Shown here piece by piece: positions 7,687-16,384 of a stretch of DNA of 64,000 bases. Positions within the stretch are counted from its first letter, which is position 1, and each line of letters starts with the position of its first letter. This DNA is from Lachnospiraceae bacterium (GTDB taxonomy: Bacteria > Bacillota > Clostridia > Lachnospirales > Lachnospiraceae): contig JAETON010000003.1 in NCBI GenBank assembly GCA_021771695.1, forward strand, positions 96,661 to 160,660, written 5' to 3'. The position numbers and the translations under genes are program-made. The notes below the pieces were generated by a model, which had not been told where the DNA came from, made no database searches, and saw only the letters and a list, made by a program, of their open reading frames with translations.

Positions 7687-8628
7687 CTAGCGGTTACATT
7701 TATACAAAAGGTCTTCCCATCTGCGGTCAACTTCTGCCTGGAACTGCTCAATTAAATGTTCATTTCCCGGCTTGAATAAATGTTTAAATCTGCCCTGTGC
7801 TCTTAAAAAATCTTCAATTGGTAGCTTTTTCTTTGGCTCATAAGTCAGATTCCATGTTCCATGGTCTACTTCAAACATCGGCCAGTAACATGTTTCCACT
7901 GCCAGCTTGCAGATTTCCATAATATCTTCTGTATTATAACGCCATCCTCTCGGACACGGTGTCATAATATTTAAAAAACTGGCACCTTCTGTATAAATCG
8001 CCTTTTCTGCTTTTCTATGTAAATCATTAAAATTTAATGTAAAGGTACTCTGTCCTACATAGGCAACATCATGATCTGCAATAATGCTTGCCAAATCCTT
8101 TCGATTCTGCATTTTCCCATCAGACTGTTTTCCTGCCGGTGTCGTTGTTGTGTCTGCAAACATCGGTGTTGCAGAAGAACGCTGAATACCTGTATTCATA
8201 TATGCACCATTATCATAACATACATATACCATATCATGCCCGCGTTCCATTGCCCCGGATAAAGACTGGAATCCAATATCGTAAGTTCCACCGTCTCCGC
8301 CAAAAGCAATAAATTTATACGTTTCTTCTTTTGAAAGTTTTCCACGTTTTTTCAATGCTTTATAGGCAGTTTCCACACCGCTTAACGTTGCCCCTGCATT
8401 TTCAAATGCATTATGAATGTAACTGTCTTCCCATGCTGTATATGGATACATGAAAGAAGATACTTCCAAACATCCTGTTGCATTTGCAATCACTGCATGG
8501 TCTCCTTCATGCAATGCACGCAGGACTGCACGTACTCCAATGGTTGCTCCGCATCCGGCACACATACGATGCCCCGGTGCAAGACGCTCTGGTTTACTCA
8601 TCATTTCTTTTATATTATAGCTGCTCAC
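7687..8628 (-). CDS. porB: pyruvate:ferredoxin oxidoreductase, beta subunit (TPP-binding)
   Basis: A 313-residue beta subunit of a four-subunit 2-oxoacid:ferredoxin oxidoreductase. The start is set at GTG 8628 because AGGAGG precedes it by six bases; the longer frame runs into porA. HRMCAGCGATIGVRAVLRAL supplies cysteines for the proximal cluster, GGDGGTYDIGFQSLSGA binds the TPP diphosphate, and CYDNGAYMNTGIQRSSATP is the conserved beta-subunit motif. Together with PorA it oxidises pyruvate, or a similar 2-oxoacid, to acetyl-CoA and CO2 and reduces ferredoxin. Substrate choice among pyruvate, 2-oxoisovalerate and others cannot be fixed by eye. Confidence 0.88.
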   Translation of the reverse strand: MSSYNIKEMMSKPERLAPGHRMCAGCGATIGVRAVLRALHEGDHAVIANATGCLEVSSFMYPYTAWEDSYIHNAFENAGATLSGVETAYKALKKRGKLSKEETYKFIAFGGDGGTYDIGFQSLSGAMERGHDMVYVCYDNGAYMNTGIQRSSATPMFADTTTTPAGKQSDGKMQNRKDLASIIADHDVAYVGQSTFTLNFNDLHRKAEKAIYTEGASFLNIMTPCPRGWRYNTEDIMEICKLAVETCYWPMFEVDHGTWNLTYEPKKKLPIEDFLRAQGRFKHLFKPGNEHLIEQFQAEVDRRWEDLLYKCNR

Positions 8629-8638
8629 AGTAATCCTC

Positions 8639-9820
8639 CTATTTACGCAATCCGATATATTTAAACTGCTCCAATTCTTTTCCATTTTCCATACATTCTT
8701 CCAATTCTGCAAAAATATCATAAACTTCCTGTACGGTAAAATCACGTCCTGCCAGTCCATAAATATAATTTACAGTTTCTACCATCACCTTATTTCGGAA
8801 AAGTCCTGCAGTTACTTCACTTCCTAAAGGCCCGCCATTGCCATTGTAACTCTCTGTACGGTCCATAATTGCCACTGCCTTTGCATTTTTTAAAGCCTGA
8901 GCCAATTCATTTGCAGGAAACGGACGGAATACACGAAGTTTGATGACTCCGGCTTTTTTACCTTGTGCTCGTAAATCATCCACTGCCTGTTTTGCTGTTC
9001 CTGCTGCAGACCCAATCAACAGCATAATGTAATCAGCATCTTCTGTCTTATACTCTTCAAATAATCCATAACTTCTTCCAGAAATCTTTTCAAACTCTTT
9101 TGCCACCTGTAAAATGACTTCTTTTGAATTTTCCAATGCAATTTCTTGGTTTTTCTTTGCTTCCATTGCATAGTTTGTCACAGAATAAGGGCCAACTGCA
9201 ATTGGTTTTCCCGGATTTAATAAAAATTCCTCCGGTTCATATTCCCCAACAAAATTTTTTACTTCTTCATCTTCCAGTAATTCAATATTTTCTACTGCAT
9301 GGCTGGTAATAAATCCATCTTGGCAAATCATAATCGGAAGATGCACCTTTGCATTTTCTGCAATCGGATATGCCTGAATAAAGTTATCATAAGCCTCCTG
9401 GTTATTTTCTGCATAAATCTGAATCCATCCGGTATCTCTGGCACCCATTCCATCCGAATGGTCACAGTTAATATTAATTGGACCAGATAATGTACGATTT
9501 ACTAACGCTAATGTAATCGGCATACGATTGGAGGCTGCTAACAATAATTCCTCCCACATCAATGCCAAACCTGCAGAAGAAGTTGCTGTTAATGTTCTTG
9601 CACCTGCTGCCTCCGAACCAATGGCTGCACTCATTGCCGAATGTTCACTCTCTACTGGAATAAATTCTGTATCTACCTCTCCATTTGCAATATAAGAAGA
9701 TACCATCTGCGGAATTTCCGTTGATGGTGTAATTGGAAATGCCGGCATAACATCCGGATTAATCTGACGAATTGCGTAAGATACCGCTTCGTTTCCTGAC
9801 ATACGATCTTTTCTAGCCAT
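8639..9820 (-). CDS. porA: pyruvate:ferredoxin oxidoreductase, alpha subunit
   Basis: A 393-residue alpha subunit. MSGNEAVSYAIRQINPDVMP, FPITPSTEIPQMVSSYIANG and EFIPVESEHSAMSAAIGSEA, then GARTLTATSSAGLALMWEEL, are hallmark patterns of PorA/VorB-type proteins. This domain contacts the TPP pyrimidine ring and the substrate. It lies one base after porD and ten before the porB start, so the complex is co-expressed. The order G-D-A-B is the one seen in thermophile-type heterotetrameric enzymes rather than in the single-chain clostridial PFOR, so the genome probably has the long form elsewhere. Confidence 0.9.
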   Translation of the reverse strand: MARKDRMSGNEAVSYAIRQINPDVMPAFPITPSTEIPQMVSSYIANGEVDTEFIPVESEHSAMSAAIGSEAAGARTLTATSSAGLALMWEELLLAASNRMPITLALVNRTLSGPININCDHSDGMGARDTGWIQIYAENNQEAYDNFIQAYPIAENAKVHLPIMICQDGFITSHAVENIELLEDEEVKNFVGEYEPEEFLLNPGKPIAVGPYSVTNYAMEAKKNQEIALENSKEVILQVAKEFEKISGRSYGLFEEYKTEDADYIMLLIGSAAGTAKQAVDDLRAQGKKAGVIKLRVFRPFPANELAQALKNAKAVAIMDRTESYNGNGGPLGSEVTAGLFRNKVMVETVNYIYGLAGRDFTVQEVYDIFAELEECMENGKELEQFKYIGLRK

Positions 9821-9821
9821 C

Positions 9822-10124
9822 TTATCTTCCCTCCTTCATCGTAATTGCATCAAATGGACACGCCTTTGCACAAATACCACAGCCTTTGCAGTGATCATAA
9901 TCAAACTCTACTCTCTCTCCATCTTTTAATGGAATACTGGAATCCGGGCAGACCATGGAACAAACCATACACTGTCTGCATAAATCCTGATTCAAAATCG
10001 GTGTTCTGGTTCTCCACTCTCCGGTACTAAAATACTTTGAAGTTCCTCCGGCAAACATCATCAAACCTTCTGTTAAATCCTGATGCGGTGTCTGCTCATT
10101 AATTTTATGTACATCTGTTCTCAT
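9822..10124 (-). CDS. porD: pyruvate:ferredoxin oxidoreductase, delta (ferredoxin) subunit
   Basis: A 100-residue protein with two 4Fe-4S motifs: CRQCMVCSMVCP (about residues 49-60) and CKGCGICAKACP (about 79-90). It wires electrons from the TPP subunit to external ferredoxin. The N-terminal tail with EWRTRTPILNQDLC is typical of PorD rather than free ferredoxins. It sits between porG and porA in the same operon. Confidence 0.9.
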   Translation of the reverse strand: MRTDVHKINEQTPHQDLTEGLMMFAGGTSKYFSTGEWRTRTPILNQDLCRQCMVCSMVCPDSSIPLKDGERVEFDYDHCKGCGICAKACPFDAITMKEGR

Positions 10125-10150
10125 AATTTTTCTCCATTTTTTCTTATAAT

Positions 10151-10732
10151 TTATAACACATTTTTCAATGTCTCATAGGTCATTTCCAATGCCTGCATAT
10201 TTCCTTCAATAACTTCTGGTTTTTTTGCAAATTTATGCTGGTAAGAAACTTTCATTTCAGAAATAAAGTCTTCTTTCTCCATAATGCCGCTGACTGCGAC
10301 AGCTGCTGCGAGCATTGGTGAATTTGGAAAATTCTTTCCAAGTGTTTCCACAGAGATTTTTCTGGCATCTACTGTATACACTTTTCCTTTATACCCATTC
10401 AAAAGCGGTTTTATTTCTTCTGCCGTTTTTGGTGTGTTTACAATAATTGCGCCTTCTTCTTTTAATCCTGCTGTTACATCTACCGAATGAAGTAATGTCT
10501 CATCAACAACAACTACTAATCCCGGTGTGTAAATATTAGAGTGTACACGGATTTTCTCATCACTGATTCTGTTATATGCGGTAATTGGTGCTCCCATACG
10601 TTCTGGTCCATACTCAGGAAAGCCCTGTACATATTTTCCTGTTTTAAATGCCACATCTGCTAAAAGCAGTGCTGCAGTTTTGGCACCTTGACCGCCTCGT
10701 CCATGCCATCTGATTTCAAGTCCATTGTTCAT
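10151..10732 (-). CDS. porG: pyruvate:ferredoxin oxidoreductase, gamma subunit
   Basis: A 193-residue gamma subunit. EIRWHGRGGQGAKTAALLLA and QGFPEYGPERMGAPITAYNR are the family signatures. It is the structural domain that completes the heterotetramer and binds coenzyme A. As first gene of the por operon it has RBS GGGAGAG before its ATG. The long leader upstream holds a LysR-type site. Confidence 0.9.
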   Translation of the reverse strand: MNNGLEIRWHGRGGQGAKTAALLLADVAFKTGKYVQGFPEYGPERMGAPITAYNRISDEKIRVHSNIYTPGLVVVVDETLLHSVDVTAGLKEEGAIIVNTPKTAEEIKPLLNGYKGKVYTVDARKISVETLGKNFPNSPMLAAAVAVSGIMEKEDFISEMKVSYQHKFAKKPEVIEGNMQALEMTYETLKNVL

Positions 10733-10780
10733 GGTGTTCTCTCTCCCTTTATCATTATTTTTTTCTGCTTTACAGTGCAG

Positions 10781-10896
10781 TGAATATTATTCATCTTCAA
10801 GTTGTATTTTTTTCAGCAATATCTATTATAGTACAATTTCCGACAATGTAAATTGAAAATATGAATATTTTTCATGATAAAGATGAACAATATTCA
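10781..10896 (-). promoter_or_regulatory. por operon promoter with three LysR-type sites
   Basis: On the minus strand TTTACA (10847-10852), a 16-base spacer and TATAAT (10825-10830) form a good promoter. Three inverted repeats of the form TGAA-N5-TTCA lie around it: 10781-10793 (TGAATATTATTCA), 10862-10874 (TGAATATTTTTCA) and 10884-10896 (TGAACAATATTCA). The last two are 22 bases apart (two helical turns) and just upstream of the -35 box, the normal place for LysR activators. The first lies after the transcription start and could be an autoregulatory site. Confidence 0.65.
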
Positions 10897-10903
10897 TCTG
10901 ATA

Positions 10904-11130
10904 ATGATAATACTGCCTGTTGTAATTTTTCTTTATCAAAGATACCTGTCTCTTTCTTGATTGCATAGCGGGTTATTTTTTACGACTGGCATCCAAACCT
11001 CATATTTTGCATTTTGAGGATTTGGATTCAAATATCCTTCAATATCTGGAACATTCCTTCTCCGGAAAAAACAACCCAATTAGCTTTTGGTACAATATAT
11101 TCCTCAATTCACTCTCTTTTCCATAGAGTC
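10904..11130 (-). pseudogene. remnant of an AraC-type regulator effector domain (GyrI-like)
   Basis: Reading leftward, one frame gives EEYIVPKANWVVFSGEGMF and then, after a frameshift near 11040, EGYLNPNPQNAKYEVWMPVV. WVVF-x-G and YEVWMPV match the end of the GyrI-like ligand-binding domain found at the C terminus of AraC regulators. No intact frame, start or HTH remains. It fills most of the gap between the por promoter and the methyltransferase. Confidence 0.55.
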
Positions 11131-11189
11131 ATTATAAAATTTACATTCGGCTTTTTCCTCTCTTTTTCTGCACAATAATGCGAAGTTCA

Positions 11190-11969
11190 TTACTTTACTG
11201 CACAAACTTGAATCCTCCGAAATGTTTCAAAACATCTTCCATCCGGCTGTTTTGTTTTCTGAATCATTGCTTCTACAACTTCCTCTCGGAATGTCTTTTT
11301 CATTTTATCCGGTATACATCCTATAAATGGCACAAGCGTTGGCTGATCCAGCCACCCAATCATCTCGTCGGCATTTGAAAAATATCGGTCTCTGTTTTCC
11401 TCTGCCACAGATATTTTTGAAAAATCAATCTCTTTTACCAGTGCATCATATTCCTGTTTGGACGGCATATACCACGGCCATTCAAATTCCTGAAAATATT
11501 TCTGATATTTTTCATCCTGCATCTCTCCCCGGATAACCTCGAAAAAATTAGAACATGTTCCATTTCCTCCAAAATTCCACGCAATCATTCCTCCCGGCTT
11601 TAATGCTCGGAACACATTTTTTAAAAGTAATTTATGGTCTTTTACCCAGTGTAATGCTGCATTGGAATAAATGACATCAAATTTATTTTCAAAGTCTAAT
11701 TGATTGATATCCATCTGCATAAATTGCAGATTATCTTTTTTATGCTTTTTCGCTGTTTTTATCATCCCTATGGAAGCGTCAATTCCGAGAACATTTCCAT
11801 CTGGCACACAAAACGCCAGCTGTTCTGTCAATGTACCATCTCCACAACCCAAATCTAAAATTCTTTCATTTCCATTCAACTGTAACTGTGAGATCAAACT
11901 CTTTCCCCATTCTTTCTGATGCCTTGATGCTTTTTCATATTGTTCACCAATGAATTCAAACGTTCCCAT
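11190..11969 (-). CDS. class I SAM-dependent methyltransferase (Tam-like)
   Basis: A 259-residue methyltransferase. Motif I is ERILDLGCGDGTLTEQLAF (about residues 35-53). NVLGIDASIGMI and FDVIYSNAALHWVKDHKLLL are post-I and motif II patterns seen in trans-aconitate methyltransferase-like enzymes, and ALKPGGMIAWNFGG follows. It uses SAM to methylate a small molecule; the substrate is not predictable. It stands alone between a decayed regulator and kptA. Confidence 0.8.
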   Translation of the reverse strand: MGTFEFIGEQYEKASRHQKEWGKSLISQLQLNGNERILDLGCGDGTLTEQLAFCVPDGNVLGIDASIGMIKTAKKHKKDNLQFMQMDINQLDFENKFDVIYSNAALHWVKDHKLLLKNVFRALKPGGMIAWNFGGNGTCSNFFEVIRGEMQDEKYQKYFQEFEWPWYMPSKQEYDALVKEIDFSKISVAEENRDRYFSNADEMIGWLDQPTLVPFIGCIPDKMKKTFREEVVEAMIQKTKQPDGRCFETFRRIQVCAVK

Positions 11970-12021
11970 ATTTCCGTCCTCCTAACTATAAAAAAGTGTA
12001 ATGTAATATACTAATTATTTC

Positions 12022-12579
12022 TTAAACTTTCATTTTCTCCAAATATTTTACCGGCACATTTTTGGTAAGCCAAACACCATTGACCGAACGATATATTTTC
12101 CATCCATCTTTCATCATTTCTCCTGTATGCACTCGATAAATCACTGGTCTTCCGTGGCGTTTCCCAACCTTCCTTGCAGTCTCTTCATCCGAAGATAAAT
12201 GCACATATAATCTTCTTTTTGAAATTAAACCTATTTTATCAATGGATTTTACATATTTTTCTCCAGTTCCATGCCAAAGGTATTCTGGCGGGTCAACTTC
12301 TTCTAATTCTACATCCACCGGGATAGAATGACCTTGATTGGCTCGAATCAGAGTCTTATCTTTATTAAAGGAATATCTCTGTTTGTTATCCGTCCGTACA
12401 ATTTCCTCTAAAATTTCCATGTTCAACGGATGGGTTCTGTTCACACCTTCAATGAGTTCTTTTACATCTGCCCATCCATGTTCATCTAAAAAAATACCGA
12501 TTGCCTCTGGTCTGTGTCGTAAAATCATGCTGATATATTTGCTTGTTTTTGTAAGATTCATAATTCCTTTATTCTCCAT
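12022..12579 (-). CDS. kptA: RNA 2'-phosphotransferase
   Basis: A 185-residue KptA/Tpt1 protein. Members remove an internal 2'-phosphate from RNA using NAD+, releasing ADP-ribose 1'',2''-cyclic phosphate. Visible motifs: SKYISMILRHRPEAIGIFLD at the N-terminal winged helix, DEHGWADVKELIEGV, LWHGTGEKYVKSI with the NAD-binding His, and RLYVHLSSDEETARKVGKRH. The length is normal. An alternative ATG seven codons in (MNLTKTSK) is possible. The gene is solitary; its cellular substrate in bacteria is not settled. Confidence 0.92.
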   Translation of the reverse strand: MENKGIMNLTKTSKYISMILRHRPEAIGIFLDEHGWADVKELIEGVNRTHPLNMEILEEIVRTDNKQRYSFNKDKTLIRANQGHSIPVDVELEEVDPPEYLWHGTGEKYVKSIDKIGLISKRRLYVHLSSDEETARKVGKRHGRPVIYRVHTGEMMKDGWKIYRSVNGVWLTKNVPVKYLEKMKV

Positions 12580-12830
12580 TCTCTGGTACTGCTTCCGTAT
12601 TTTTTGGTAATATCAGATTCAGAAGAATCGCTGCAAGAAATACTACCGCCACACAGTTTTCCGCAAATACATTTCGTATAATTTGAGGAAAAACCGCAAA
12701 ATTTTCCGAAATCTGTGTAAAACCAATTCCCGTGCTTAAAGGCAGTGCAGAAATTGCAATATTTCTTTGAGAATAACCACATTTACTAATCATCTGCAAT
12801 CCGCTGATCACAACAGTTCCAAGATATCCT
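12569..12830 (-). pseudogene. C-terminal remnant of an NCS2 xanthine/uracil permease
   Basis: The minus strand reads GYLGTVVISGLQMISKCGYS, then ISALPLSTGIGFTQISENFA and VVFLAAILLNLILP. This matches the last two or three membrane segments of NCS2 purine/pyrimidine permeases. The N-terminal nine-tenths are missing and no start is visible. The stop overlaps the beginning of kptA. It is a decayed gene end. Confidence 0.7.
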
Positions 12831-12936
12831 TTTCACACTTTTATCAGCGTAACAAATTTTGTATGGCCTGACAAGTAAAACTAACATTTTACACTTTCTC
12901 TCATATACTAAATTAAACACTTATGGAGAGGCTGTT

Positions 12937-13848
12937 ATGTACCTGTTTATCGGCATTTTATTTGCCTGCTGCATTTTATTCTTTATCATTCATTTTTACC
13001 GCAGAAAATGTATCATCACTAAAATCTGCTGCATGAACCATTGTGAGAAACTGGATTTATTAAATCGATTAGCTGAGCCTTTTGGTTTTTGCTACCTCCC
13101 AGCTCAGGATATTATGACTTCGCGATTGGACGCATGGCAAAAAGATTTTGGCTACCGTTCCCTCTATGACAAAACCGCTCCTCATTTCAATATGGTATTT
13201 GACTGCGAACCTGTTTATTTTGATTATAAAGACCATACCTGGCTGATTGAATTTTGGAAAGGGCAATACGGAATTAATATTGGCGGAGAAATCGGCATCT
13301 ATTATGCAAACTCCATTTTAACCTCCGATCAATATGAACAAGCTGACTTTCATGGGGTATCCGATTCTGATTTCCTTCCCATTTCCATGAAATTATATTT
13401 CAAAGGAAAACAACTATTTTCCATCCGACAGCTTCATTGGTGGCTGACCGGCTTTTGCATGGGAAATTACTGTGAACCTGAAAATTTAATCATGGATATT
13501 TCTATTGCTTTCCCAAATGAAGAAATGCTCCAGAGTTTTGTAAAAGGTCTAGAAAATCTTGGTTATAAAACATCTGAATTATGCATGAACTGTCTTAGGG
13601 TTTCATTTTCTTTTTCCGTTCCTCATACCAAACAGCCGCGAAAAGTTTACCGCTTCCAAACTCAGATTTCACAATGGGGAAATCGGTTTTTATGCAAATT
13701 ATATGTTTATATTACAAAACCATTTACGTGTACTATAGATCGAATTCTATATCTATACTTCTTTCTCCCTATAACATTCCGCCGAATGCTGTGCTTTCGG
13801 AAAAACCATAAACAAAAATTTCACAAGGAGTATCGAAGACAGCCATGA
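12937..13848 (+). CDS. DUF4474 membrane-anchored protein
   Basis: A 303-residue protein. The ATG at 12937 follows GGAGAG and is preferred to an ATG at 12859. Residues 1-20 are one hydrophobic anchor (MYLFIGILFACCILFFIIHF). The core, with RLAEPFGFCYLPAQDIMTSR, ARQRD-like DAWQKDFGYRSLYDK and YKDHTWLIEFWKGQYGINIG, matches DUF4474 proteins of Clostridia. Their function is unknown. The C-terminal third is basic and rich in aromatic residues. It overlaps the next gene by four bases (ATGA), so it is translationally coupled to a phosphoesterase. Confidence 0.8.
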   Translation: MYLFIGILFACCILFFIIHFYRRKCIITKICCMNHCEKLDLLNRLAEPFGFCYLPAQDIMTSRLDAWQKDFGYRSLYDKTAPHFNMVFDCEPVYFDYKDHTWLIEFWKGQYGINIGGEIGIYYANSILTSDQYEQADFHGVSDSDFLPISMKLYFKGKQLFSIRQLHWWLTGFCMGNYCEPENLIMDISIAFPNEEMLQSFVKGLENLGYKTSELCMNCLRVSFSFSVPHTKQPRKVYRFQTQISQWGNRFLCKLYVYITKPFTCTIDRILYLYFFLPITFRRMLCFRKNHKQKFHKEYRRQP

Positions 13849-14726
13849 ATGCTTACTACCGCATATCTAAAGCATTTACCAATGCCTGCTGCCTGCCCCT
13901 AGACACCTGTTCCAAATATGTAATCTTCAGTGACTGTCACCGAGGAACAGGGAAAGCAAATGATAATTTTCTAAAAAATGAACTGCTTTATTTGGCAGCT
14001 TTAAAACATTATTTTCAAAAAGATTTTACTTACTTGGAATTAGGCGATGGAGATGAACTTTGGGAAAACCGCTCTTTTGAAGATATCAAACAAATGCATC
14101 CTGATTCCTTTGAATTAATGTCAAAATTCCATCAATATGGCAGGTTTTATGCCGTATACGGCAACCACGATATTGTAAAAAAACGGACAAATTTTTCTGA
14201 AAAATGCTGCCGAAATTATTACTGTGAACATGAATTATGCCAAAAACCATTATTCCCTTATATTGCATTTTATTCTGGAATTATTTTAAAGGATAAAGAA
14301 AAGAAAAAAGACATCTATTTAACCCACGGCCATCAAGCGGATTTCCTTAACTGCACTCTTTGGCCTCTTTCTCGTTTTTTCGTCCGCTATATCTGGCGTC
14401 CCTTAGAATTACTGGGTGTCCCAGATCCAACCAGTGCTGCTAAAAATCATCGAAGAAAGAAAAAATCTGAACAACGTCTAACCGCTTGGGCCAAAGAGCA
14501 TCATCACATTTTGATTACAGGCCATACCCATCATCCAATGATTGGTACTGCCAGCTCCCCTTATTTCAATACCGGAAGCTGCATCTCACCTTCTGGTATT
14601 ACCTGCATTGAAATTGAAAATCGCTGCATCTCCCTGGCAAAATGGAGTTTAAAAATTGACAATAATCAAGCGGTTTACGCAGGAAAAAGCGTATTAGGAA
14701 ACACCATTTGTATTGATAACTATTAA
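13845..14726 (+). CDS. metallophosphoesterase (calcineurin-like)
   Basis: A 293-residue binuclear-metal phosphoesterase. All motifs are present in order: FSDCHRG (about residue 29), ELGDGDELWEN (about 66), VYGNHD (about 104), LTHGHQADF (about 162) and ITGHTHHP (about 223). The pattern is closest to the UDP-2,3-diacylglucosamine hydrolase-like branch, but a Gram-positive host makes that substrate unlikely. The start overlaps the DUF4474 stop, so the two probably work on one pathway, possibly at the membrane. The plus-strand orientation is shared with the next two genes. Confidence 0.85.
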   Translation: MNAYYRISKAFTNACCLPLDTCSKYVIFSDCHRGTGKANDNFLKNELLYLAALKHYFQKDFTYLELGDGDELWENRSFEDIKQMHPDSFELMSKFHQYGRFYAVYGNHDIVKKRTNFSEKCCRNYYCEHELCQKPLFPYIAFYSGIILKDKEKKKDIYLTHGHQADFLNCTLWPLSRFFVRYIWRPLELLGVPDPTSAAKNHRRKKKSEQRLTAWAKEHHHILITGHTHHPMIGTASSPYFNTGSCISPSGITCIEIENRCISLAKWSLKIDNNQAVYAGKSVLGNTICIDNY

Positions 14727-14743
14727 TCATTTTTTTCATTTGC

Positions 14744-14771
14744 TTGTTTTCTTTTTTACAATTGATATAAT
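14744..14771 (+). promoter_or_regulatory. promoter of the flavin reductase gene
   Basis: TTGTTT (14744-14749), a 16-base spacer and TATAAT (14766-14771) precede the ATG at 14814. RBS AAAGGAAG lies about eight bases before that ATG. Confidence 0.6.
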
Positions 14772-14813
14772 GACAATAAAGCATACCATGAAAAACACAG
14801 AAAGGAAGACATT

Positions 14814-15380
14814 ATGAGAAAAAACTTTGGACCAAAACCATTTATCTACCCACAGCCAGTATTGATTGCAGCCACTTACGGAGAGGATGGGACTCCCGAT
14901 GCTATGAATATCGCCTATGGCGGAATCATAAATTCCAATCGTCTGCAAATCAATATCGGTGTCAGACATAAAACCTCTGATAATATTAAATTGCGGAAAG
15001 CTTTTACCATCGGTATCGCAGACGAGGAACATTTAATTTCTGCGGATTATGTTGGTATTGTATCTGGACATGATGAAACAAATAAAATTGAAAAGTCTGG
15101 ATTCCAACTGGTAAAAAGCGAGTTTGTTGACGCTCCTATTATTGAAAATCTGCCAATTTCTTTGGAATGTAAAGTAGAAGAAATCAATCAATACGACCAG
15201 ACACTTCGGATCGCTGCGGAAATTGTCAACGTCAGTGTCGATGAGAAAATTCTAGATGAAAACGGAAATATATCTCCTGAAAAATTGAATGTAATTTCTT
15301 ATGATCCCTGCAATCATTTCTATTTGAAAGTTACAGGAAAAGCAGGCACCGCATTTAAAGACGGCGAAACATTGAAATAG
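14814..15380 (+). CDS. flavin reductase-like FMN-binding protein
   Basis: A 188-residue protein of the flavin reductase-like split-barrel family. KPFIYPQPVLIAATYGEDGT, PDAMNIAYGGIINSNRLQIN and IGVRHKTSDNIKLRKAFTIG are the usual order for members that bind FMN. YVGIVSGHDETNKIEKSGFQ continues the family pattern. It likely passes electrons between NAD(P)H or a partner and FMN; the acceptor is not known. It has its own promoter, and the next gene also has an extended -10 element, so they may be separate units. Confidence 0.85.
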   Translation: MRKNFGPKPFIYPQPVLIAATYGEDGTPDAMNIAYGGIINSNRLQINIGVRHKTSDNIKLRKAFTIGIADEEHLISADYVGIVSGHDETNKIEKSGFQLVKSEFVDAPIIENLPISLECKVEEINQYDQTLRIAAEIVNVSVDEKILDENGNISPEKLNVISYDPCNHFYLKVTGKAGTAFKDGETLK

Positions 15381-15427
15381 AAAATATGCTATAATGGTCC
15401 CATTATTGAACACAAAAGGAGAAAATT

Positions 15428-16168
15428 ATGGATAACCAAAAAATACTGGCAACTGTTGCCGGAGAAAACATTACACAGGAAGATCTAGATGCATTACTTC
15501 ATTCTCTTCCGCAGGAACAACAGGTTTATGCTGCCAACGAACAGTTTCAGCAACAGTGCCTAAACCAGCTCATTACCATTCATCTGCTTGCAAAATTAGG
15601 TGAAGATATGAAATTAGACAAAACAGAACCATTCAAAAAATCAATGGCTCATACAAGAAAAGAGATTCTTGCTCAAATGGCTGTTGCTGAATCTATGAAA
15701 GAAATCACAATCACTGACGAAGAAGCAAAAGATTATTACGATGCAAACCAAAATCAGTTTTTAACCGGCGAAACAGTACAGGCAAAGCACATCTTAGTAG
15801 ATGAAGAAGACAAATGTAACGAAATTCTTGAATTGATTACAAAGGGAGAAAAATCATTTGAAGATGCTGCAAAAGAACTCTCCACCTGCCCATCCGGACA
15901 AAAAGGCGGAGACCTCGGTTCCTTTGGAAGAGGTCAGATGGTCAAGGAATTTGAAGATGCTGCATTTTCAGCAGAAATCGGACATATCGTTGGCCCAGTA
16001 AAAACTCAATTCGGTTATCATCTCATTAAAGTTGAACAAAAAAATGATGCACAAGCATCTTCCTTTGAGAATGTGGCAGAATCAATTAAACAGACTTTAA
16101 TGAAGCAGAAACAAAATGATGTGTATGCGAAGAAAATTAAAGAATTGAAAGAGAAATATGTGGAGTAG
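15428..16168 (+). CDS. parvulin-type peptidyl-prolyl isomerase
   Basis: A 246-residue protein with a SurA/PrsA-like N-terminal helical domain (about residues 1-110) and one parvulin domain (about 115-220). VQAKHILVDEEDKCNEIL, STCPSGQKGGDLGSFGRGQM and KTQFGYHLIKVE are the parvulin core. It has no signal peptide or lipobox, unlike PrsA, so it should act in the cytoplasm as a folding helper. An extended -10 (TGCTATAAT) lies about 40 bases upstream and AAAGGAG precedes the ATG. Confidence 0.9.
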   Translation: MDNQKILATVAGENITQEDLDALLHSLPQEQQVYAANEQFQQQCLNQLITIHLLAKLGEDMKLDKTEPFKKSMAHTRKEILAQMAVAESMKEITITDEEAKDYYDANQNQFLTGETVQAKHILVDEEDKCNEILELITKGEKSFEDAAKELSTCPSGQKGGDLGSFGRGQMVKEFEDAAFSAEIGHIVGPVKTQFGYHLIKVEQKNDAQASSFENVAESIKQTLMKQKQNDVYAKKIKELKEKYVE

Positions 16169-16227
16169 AATACTTCGCAAGTTGACTTGGGGATGCTGAC
16201 TAAAATAAGATAAGTTGAAATTGTTAC

Positions 16228-16262
16228 AAAGGGTAGTGCCTGTTTTTCAGGTATTACCCTTT
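16228..16262 (+). terminator. terminator after the parvulin gene
   Basis: AAAGGGTA-GTGCCTG, loop TTTTT and CAGGTAT-TACCCTTT form a strong stem, about 60 bases after the stop. The T-tract after the stem is weak, so termination may be partial. The next 120 bases hold no gene. Confidence 0.6.
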
Positions 16263-16384
16263 ACTTGCATTATACTGCGGTTATGCTCATTGTCAATCAG
16301 ACATTTGAAAACAGCAGGAATTTACAGTATATGAAATCAGGCTGTCAACAGGCAGTCGATTTTTTATACTATATTTTCAGCAGC

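Noticed and set aside
8629..8760. N-terminal extension of porB into porA
   Set aside because: The extra residues have no family likeness and overlap porA; a GTG with AGGAGG at 8628 fits the normal PorB start.
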